Positions 6,669 to 9,726 of a DNA stretch of 9,726 nucleotides are shown here, piece by piece. The translations under genes and the position numbers were made by a program. The stretch's first letter is position 1, and each line of letters opens with the position of its first letter. The stretch is taken from NCBI GenBank assembly GCA_937967425.1, contig CALBST010000399.1, positions 1 through 9,726 on the forward strand. Reading direction: 5' to 3'. The notes under the pieces were generated by a model. It worked only from the letters and a program-made list of their open reading frames with translations, had not been told where the DNA came from and made no database searches. This stretch comes from an uncultured Caulobacteraceae bacterium (GTDB lineage Bacteria > Pseudomonadota > Alphaproteobacteria > Caulobacterales > TH1-2).

Positions 6669-6949
6669 TTATTCCGCAGCTGCAGAACGAAAGCCGGCCG
6701 ATAGCGAGCCGGATCAATCAGCCGTTCGCTTAGGTCCGCCTCCATTACGAGCCGTGCGCGCAGATAGATGCGCCGGAACGCTTCGCCGCGCTTGGCCTGC
6801 TCGCTCAACGCGTGGCGATCACGGAAACCCAGGAACGCACACAGGCCCCGTATAGTGGGTTGCTCGCCGTCCTGAGCGCGACACCGGAAATAGAGCGCCA
6901 CGCGCTCCCCGAACGCATCAGCGTCAGCATAGAGACGAGGTCGCGCCAT
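6650..6949 (-). CDS. Terminase small subunit-like DNA-packaging protein
   Basis: 99-residue protein with the pattern of P22 gp3-type small terminase subunits, which recognise the packaging site and hand DNA to the large subunit. Visible pieces in order: AFGERVALYFRCRAQ (about 12-26), PTIRGLCAFLGFRDRHALSE (31-50, a helix-turn-helix-like segment ending in the LGF-x-x-R-x-x-L motif), EAFRRIYLRARLVMEADLSERL (56-77) and the closing FVLQLRNNYGWRA (87-99), equivalent to the family's F-x-LKNN-x-GW. It is shorter than P22 gp3 and has almost no C-terminal tail. GGGAG six bases before the ATG supports the start. It is the last gene of the - strand block and ends against a convergent gene, so no large terminase subunit follows it. 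The function is inferred from family resemblance; a host-derived or orphan DNA-binding role is possible. Confidence 0.72.
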   Translation of the reverse strand: MARPRLYADADAFGERVALYFRCRAQDGEQPTIRGLCAFLGFRDRHALSEQAKRGEAFRRIYLRARLVMEADLSERLIDPARYRPAFVLQLRNNYGWRA

Positions 6950-7094
6950 CAGGGCTCCCGCGCGCGTTTTTTACAGTGGCGGGAAATGGTCACCCCTTTA
7001 GGGCCTGAAAAAACTCCGGCCACGAAATCACAAAAAGCGAGGGCAGGCGCACAGCTTAGGACGCATCGCCGCCGGGAATTTTTTCCAATCGTCC

Positions 7095-7706
7095 TCACAT
7101 GCCCGCCCGCACTAGCGCCCCGATATAAGCCGCCGGGCCGCGCGCCTGAGCACGAGCGAGCCGTGGACCGATTACGCGCATAGCGTCGCGGACGGCCTCA
7201 GCGTGGCGCTGGGCCAGATCCTCAAATGTCTTTCGGTGCATCCCCTTGGGCCGCTCTTTCGGCTCGCTAAACCAGTTATCGCAGCCGAGCTTGCAGGCCA
7301 GCATGTCGGCGCGATGGATGAGGCGCTGCGTCTTACCCTTCCGCCTGGTTGGCTGAGTGATCGAGCCGCAACCGCCGCAGATGGCGCCGTGAGCCATAAA
7401 CGCCAGCTTGCGCACCGAGCGGCCACAGCAAGGGGCAATGAAATAGATGCGGGTTCCGCCCTTGGCCTGCGGCCGGCGCTCCAGCTTGATTGTCGCGCGC
7501 GTCGGTTGGTGCCCCTCGACAACGTAGAAGACGGAGAACACGTCACGCAGCGTATCGTGCTCACCATGCGCCTTTAGCGTGACGCCCGAGGTTTCCATTT
7601 CGCCGGACCAGCCATCGAACGCGCTGCTCTCCCAGCCGCGGTGCATCCAATCAGTGTCCTGCCATGACACCTCATCCCAGGTGTGGCGATAGCGGCGGCG
7701 CGGCAT
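7095..7706 (-). CDS. Zinc-ribbon protein of mobile-element type
   Basis: 203-residue protein. Residues 93-113 carry a zinc-ribbon pair, CCGRSVRKLAF then CGGC (C93/C94 with C110 and C113); a further C138/C142 pair follows. Residues 152-162 (RPKGMHRKTFE) match, from memory, a conserved motif of zinc-ribbon proteins frequent in alphaproteobacterial integrative elements, so I place it in that unnamed family. The N-terminal ~80 residues look like a beta domain (VFSVFYVVEGHQPTRATIKLER). A nucleic-acid-binding role is likely but unproven. GGAG six bases ahead supports the ATG at 7706; a longer TTG start at 7766 has no ribosome-binding site and would turn the upstream terminator-like hairpin into coding sequence. 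It lies 145 bp upstream of the terminase-like gene on the same strand. Confidence 0.75.
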   Translation of the reverse strand: MPRRRYRHTWDEVSWQDTDWMHRGWESSAFDGWSGEMETSGVTLKAHGEHDTLRDVFSVFYVVEGHQPTRATIKLERRPQAKGGTRIYFIAPCCGRSVRKLAFMAHGAICGGCGSITQPTRRKGKTQRLIHRADMLACKLGCDNWFSEPKERPKGMHRKTFEDLAQRHAEAVRDAMRVIGPRLARAQARGPAAYIGALVRAGM

Positions 7707-7726
7707 CAAAACTCCGGCTTTTGAAT

Positions 7727-7764
7727 AAAAACAAAAACGTCGAAAGCGTGCGGGCTTTTTCGAC
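7727..7764 (-). terminator. Terminator-like hairpin in the leader of the zinc-ribbon gene
   Basis: Read on the - strand, GTCGAAA (7758-7764) and TTTCGAC (7739-7745) form a 7-bp stem, followed by GTTTTTGTTTTT. That is the form of an intrinsic terminator for leftward transcription. Only 20 bases remain between the T-run and the next ATG, too few for a promoter, so transcripts of the zinc-ribbon and terminase-like genes probably cross it. It may act as an attenuator or mark the end of the upstream unit. Confidence 0.55.
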
Positions 7765-7843
7765 AACGTGAGGGATTCTCCTACACCCCTCTAGTTCGCA
7801 TCAAGCAGCGTCTGCCGTGCTCGCGCTTTTTCTCTGGAGCGCC

Positions 7844-7962
7844 TGCCAATATTGCCATTTTGCCAAAATGCAGACGCGCAACAGCGCAGCGAGGGGCGCA
7901 CTCATCCGCGCTAGTGAGCGTTTTGCCGAAACAGCGGTATTGCCAATTTGCCAAAATTGCCA
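7844..7962. repeat. Clustered TGCCA repeats, iteron-like
   Basis: TGCCA begins at 7844, 7853 and 7861, and again at 7941, 7949 and 7958; a TGCCG variant begins at 7924. Neighbouring copies are 8 or 9 bases apart, each pair summing to 17, and 7924 to 7941 is also 17. The flanks are A/T-rich, giving units close to TTTTGCCAAAAT, unlike the GC-rich surroundings. Phased short repeats in a gene-free strip suggest a multi-site protein-binding array: an operator for a cooperative repressor, or a replication-origin iteron set. Short open frames across it on both strands look like by-products of the repeats. Confidence 0.7.
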
Positions 7963-7976
7963 AAATGCGTGGATCG

Positions 7977-8228
7977 TCATTCTTCCGGATAGGCCGCTCC
8001 GTACAAGAGAACGGCACACTGCATGCGCCTCGTCTCGTTGTGGCTTGACTCGATCGCGTCGAGCACCTGAGCGCCGGCCTCGCGATTTCCGCTCAATCCC
8101 GCGCTGACGATTTCCCGCGCCTCATCCTCGGGGAGGCCCGAAGCGATTAGCCGGCCTTCACACCATCGTCTGGCCCGCAAGTTGCGGTGTCGGATTGTTT
8201 TGACCGCCACCGCTAAGGCACGCGGCAC
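7977..8228 (-). CDS. Small hypothetical protein coupled to the thermonuclease-like gene
   Basis: 83 residues from a GTG at 8228 (84 from TTG at 8231). No family is recognised. The N-terminal 30 residues are strongly basic (KTIRHRNLRARRWCEGR), followed by an acidic helix-rich section (SGLPEDEAREIVSAGL) and a C-terminal helix with NETRRMQCAVLLYGA. The start overlaps the end of the thermonuclease-like gene by about 16 bases, a layout usual for translational coupling, and offsets the weak ribosome-binding site. The stop is seven bases before the repeat region begins on its left side. Confidence 0.55.
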   Translation of the reverse strand: MPRALAVAVKTIRHRNLRARRWCEGRLIASGLPEDEAREIVSAGLSGNREAGAQVLDAIESSHNETRRMQCAVLLYGAAYPEE

Positions 8229-8617
8229 CAATCATGTTGCTCGCGCGGGCCCCATCGCACACCGAGACCTTCCGCTATCAGCAGTTCGCCTAGATCGCGG
8301 CCATCGATCGAGATGTGGGCCAGGCGCCGCCCAAAATAGTCGAGCGGCCATCCCTGCTCGTCCGTACTCGTGCGGCCTGGGTTGTCTTCATCAGGCATCG
8401 CCTCGATCCGCTGTGCGTTTTCCAGAATTGACCGAACTCGTCCTGCGGCGCGCATTCCCATCGCGAGTTCCGCCCAGCATCGCGGGCGTTGCTTGCCGAT
8501 CTCCGGTGTGTCCACCATCGCGAGTCGATACGAGACCCCTCCGGCGCGCAACGTATCTCCGTCATGGTTCGAAACGTCGCTCAGCAGCAGAGCAAAAGCA
8601 AAAAGACCAACGAGCAT
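8213..8617 (-). CDS. Thermonuclease-family (SNase-like) protein, short, exported
   Basis: 134-residue protein of the staphylococcal nuclease fold, a calcium-dependent phosphodiesterase family acting on DNA and RNA. A hydrophobic N-terminus (MLVGLFAFALLLSDVS) looks like a signal peptide or anchor. Core motifs: DGDT at 19-22, YRLAMVDTPEIG at 30-41 and DYFGRRLA at 93-100. Compared with S. aureus nuclease, D21, R35, D40, T41, E43 and R87 have counterparts D21, R31, D36, T37, E39 and R97, so the catalytic set appears complete. Two cysteines (47, 131) could bridge in the periplasm. Its start is 21 bases after the stop of the glycine-zipper gene, with GGGCGAG ahead of the ATG. It could attack incoming or released nucleic acid; DNA-processing roles are known for relatives carried on plasmids and integrative elements. 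Confidence 0.85.
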   Translation of the reverse strand: MLVGLFAFALLLSDVSNHDGDTLRAGGVSYRLAMVDTPEIGKQRPRCWAELAMGMRAAGRVRSILENAQRIEAMPDEDNPGRTSTDEQGWPLDYFGRRLAHISIDGRDLGELLIAEGLGVRWGPREQHDWCRVP

Positions 8618-8638
8618 ACTCGCCCTACCGATAAGAGA

Positions 8639-9055
8639 TCACCGCGACCTGCGCACCCGCTGCACTCGTCGCCGAAGCGCAGCGACGATAGCGCCCTCCA
8701 TCTCCGCTTCCAAACGCCGGCCGTCACTGAACTTGATCCAGAACCGCTTACGCCCGTCGCGCAGGTAAGCGTCAGCAAGCTTCGTCTTGTTCACGCCGCC
8801 GATTGCGCCGGCCAAACCACCAACGATGGCGCCGCCCACGCCCATAACGGCACCGCCCTGCGATGCGCCACGGATTGCGCCACCGAGACCTCCCATCGCC
8901 TCGTTCAGGCCGGGAATGCCGAAGTCCGTCATGTCCTTCGACACATTGTAGCGCGCCGCCCGCCCATCAGCGGTGCGAAGGCGGAAAGCGCCCATGAAAT
9001 AGGTACTGCGACCCTCGCCGCGGAAATCTCCAGCAACGTCTGTCAGCCTCGCCAA
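8639..9055 (-). CDS. Glycine-zipper protein, 138 aa
   Basis: Three parts: an N-terminal section with strand-like pattern (residues 1-45, including STYFMGAFRLRTADGR), a central Gly/Ala-rich segment at about 54-88 (MGGLGGAIRGASQGGAVMG, then GGAIVGGLAGAIGG), and a C-terminal section (RFWIKFSDGRRLEAEMEG near 104-121) ending in a basic helix. The central run has the GxxxG spacing of glycine-zipper membrane or assembly helices. The chosen start is TTG at 9055 with GGAG seven bases ahead; the first ATG (8995) would remove 20 residues and has no such site. It is probably the first gene of the leftward unit with the thermonuclease-like gene. A role in membrane association is inferred; the family is not recognised. 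Confidence 0.68.
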   Translation of the reverse strand: MARLTDVAGDFRGEGRSTYFMGAFRLRTADGRAARYNVSKDMTDFGIPGLNEAMGGLGGAIRGASQGGAVMGVGGAIVGGLAGAIGGVNKTKLADAYLRDGRKRFWIKFSDGRRLEAEMEGAIVAALRRRVQRVRRSR

Positions 9056-9076
9056 GCAGCAACTCCAACGTCAGTT

Positions 9077-9100
9077 CATGCGGCGCACTAGCGCCGCATG
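9077..9100. promoter_or_regulatory. Perfect 10-bp-arm palindrome in the divergent intergenic region
   Basis: CATGCGGCGC (9077-9086) and GCGCCGCATG (9091-9100) are exact reverse complements around ACTA. It lies 21 bases upstream of the leftward gene's TTG start, just before its ribosome-binding site. There is no T-run on either side, so it suits an operator or a leader RNA hairpin better than a terminator. Confidence 0.7.
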
Positions 9101-9173
9101 GGCAATTAAGGTCCGGATCATCCAACGTTCCGTTGTGCGCGCAACATCCATCTGCGCTCCGGCAGAAGACGGC

Positions 9174-9187
9174 GTGATTCAAATCAC
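9174..9187. promoter_or_regulatory. Candidate CRP/FNR-type binding site
   Basis: GTGATTCAAATCAC is an exact palindrome with 6-base arms. With its neighbours it reads CGTGA-N6-TCACA, nine of ten bases of the CRP consensus, and also contains the TGAT-N4-ATCA core of FNR/FixK boxes. It sits 63 bases ahead of the rightward ATG at 9251 and could serve either divergent gene. Confidence 0.45.
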
Positions 9188-9250
9188 ATTTGCAAGCTTT
9201 TTGCGTCCCCAAGGGTTCGGCGCTACCGTCTCCCAAAAAGTGAGGCTTGG

Positions 9251-9726
9251 ATGCTTGAGGAAGATGGCCCGAGAAACGATCCATGGCTTCTCGATCCGCC
9301 GGAGATGCGCCGTTACTTCCTGAACTCGCTCGCGAGCGAACTTGAGGAGTATTCAGACGAGAAGACTCGTCCGCATCACACACTGGCCTACCGACTGTTG
9401 GAAGACCTGACGCAGCGAGTGCTTAGCGAGCATTCAAGAGCGACACCATCCAGCCGAGACTTGTTCGACAAACTCGGCAGAGCGCGAGACCTGGTCGATC
9501 AACTCATGTACGCGGCGTTGCCGCACGAACAAAGTCCGCGCCCCCCTCGCGGCAACTTTTGGCAACACGCCGCGCGCCCTGAGTGGACGATTAGGGACAA
9601 GTCCTATCAGCTGCTGATCAAGCCCGAGGTAGAAGGAGCGGCATCTTTCTATTTGGCGCAGCCGCTTAGGAGTGAACCGCCCCGGGTTTGCCGGAGGCTC
9701 CCTTTCTTGAGAAGGTGGAGCAATGA
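9251..9726 (+). CDS. Partial hypothetical protein running off the right edge
   Basis: An uninterrupted frame of 158 codons from ATG at 9251 to the window end, with no stop. The start has GAGG six bases ahead; the frame is closed upstream by TAA at 9107-9109. The protein starts MLEEDGPRNDPWLLDPPEM and has a charged, helix-rich first 90 residues (FLNSLASELEEYSDEK, LAYRLLEDLTQRVLSEH, LFDKLGRARDLVDQLMYAAL), then a proline-rich linker and a section with NFWQHAARPEWTIRDKSYQLLIK. It is soluble and I recognise no family. GAGAAGGTGGAGCA before an ATG at 9723 suggests that another gene may begin at the very edge, overlapping or following this one. It is divergent from the glycine-zipper gene. Confidence 0.6.
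   Translation, partial: MLEEDGPRNDPWLLDPPEMRRYFLNSLASELEEYSDEKTRPHHTLAYRLLEDLTQRVLSEHSRATPSSRDLFDKLGRARDLVDQLMYAALPHEQSPRPPRGNFWQHAARPEWTIRDKSYQLLIKPEVEGAASFYLAQPLRSEPPRVCRRLPFLRRWSN

Noticed and set aside
7095..7766. Longer start (TTG at 7766) for the zinc-ribbon protein
   Set aside because: There is no ribosome-binding site, and the extra 20 residues would be encoded by the terminator-like hairpin; ATG 7706 has GGAG well placed.
7842..7962. CRISPR array
   Set aside because: Repeats are only five to ten bases long at 8-9 base spacing, with no spacers and no cas genes.
7781..8107. Open frames of 62-96 codons on both strands across the TGCCA repeats
   Set aside because: Their sequences derive from the repeats (ILAILANWQY-type runs) and overlap each other on both strands; none has a convincing ribosome-binding site.
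9174..9240. T-loop-like GATTCAAATC and nearby GGTTCGG, suggesting a tRNA
   Set aside because: No acceptor stem, D-arm or anticodon arm can be folded around it; the sequence is better explained as a symmetric regulator site.
8967..9383. 138-codon frame on the - strand
   Set aside because: It lies antisense to the right-edge gene and overlaps the glycine-zipper gene and regulatory sites; its Cys/Ser-rich composition is not protein-like.

Overview
The window reads as accessory DNA from a moderately high-GC proteobacterium. An alphaproteobacterium is my best guess, from the protein style, the GC-rich third codon positions and a zinc-ribbon family I associate with alphaproteobacterial mobile elements. 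There are no rRNA, ribosomal-protein or other housekeeping genes to fix the taxonomy, so this is inference.

Left part (about 1-3750): four clear chromosomal-type genes in two acetyltransferase/regulator pairs. A GNAT N-acetyltransferase (267-875, -) is divergent from an AraC-type regulator (1007-1915, +). A second, larger GNAT protein (2050-2874, -) lies downstream of a PAS-AraC regulator (3039-3749, -). A short broken reading frame (117-267, -) overlaps the stop of the first GNAT gene. The outermost 116 bases contain nothing I can assign.

Boundary (3750-4296): a gene-free stretch of about 550 bases. It holds a hairpin upstream of the PAS-AraC gene, a perfect 13-bp tandem duplication framed by an 8-bp inverted repeat, and 14 bases (4167-4180) identical to the 3' end of tRNA-Ser genes as I know them. 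This looks like one end of an integrated element, and its orientation puts the element to the right.

Right part (4297-9726): small phage- or island-like genes. A ribbon-helix-helix-like protein (-) and a four-segment membrane/coiled-coil protein (+) diverge from a repeat-rich operator region. The membrane gene is followed by a very good intrinsic terminator, then two small + strand genes. Converging on these is a - strand block: a glycine-zipper protein, a thermonuclease-like protein, a small coupled ORF, a seven-copy TGCCR repeat region, a terminator-like hairpin inside a leader, a zinc-ribbon protein, and a small terminase-subunit-like protein as the last gene. A further + strand gene, divergent from this block, runs off the right edge with a perfect 10-bp palindrome and a CRP/FNR-type site in between.

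The most interesting reading is that 4167 onward is a compact integrated element that carries a terminase-small-subunit-like gene but, in this window, no large terminase, portal, capsid or tail gene. That is the gene content expected of a phage satellite, a degraded prophage or an ordinary island. No integrase or replication gene is visible here, so the identity of the element is not proven.
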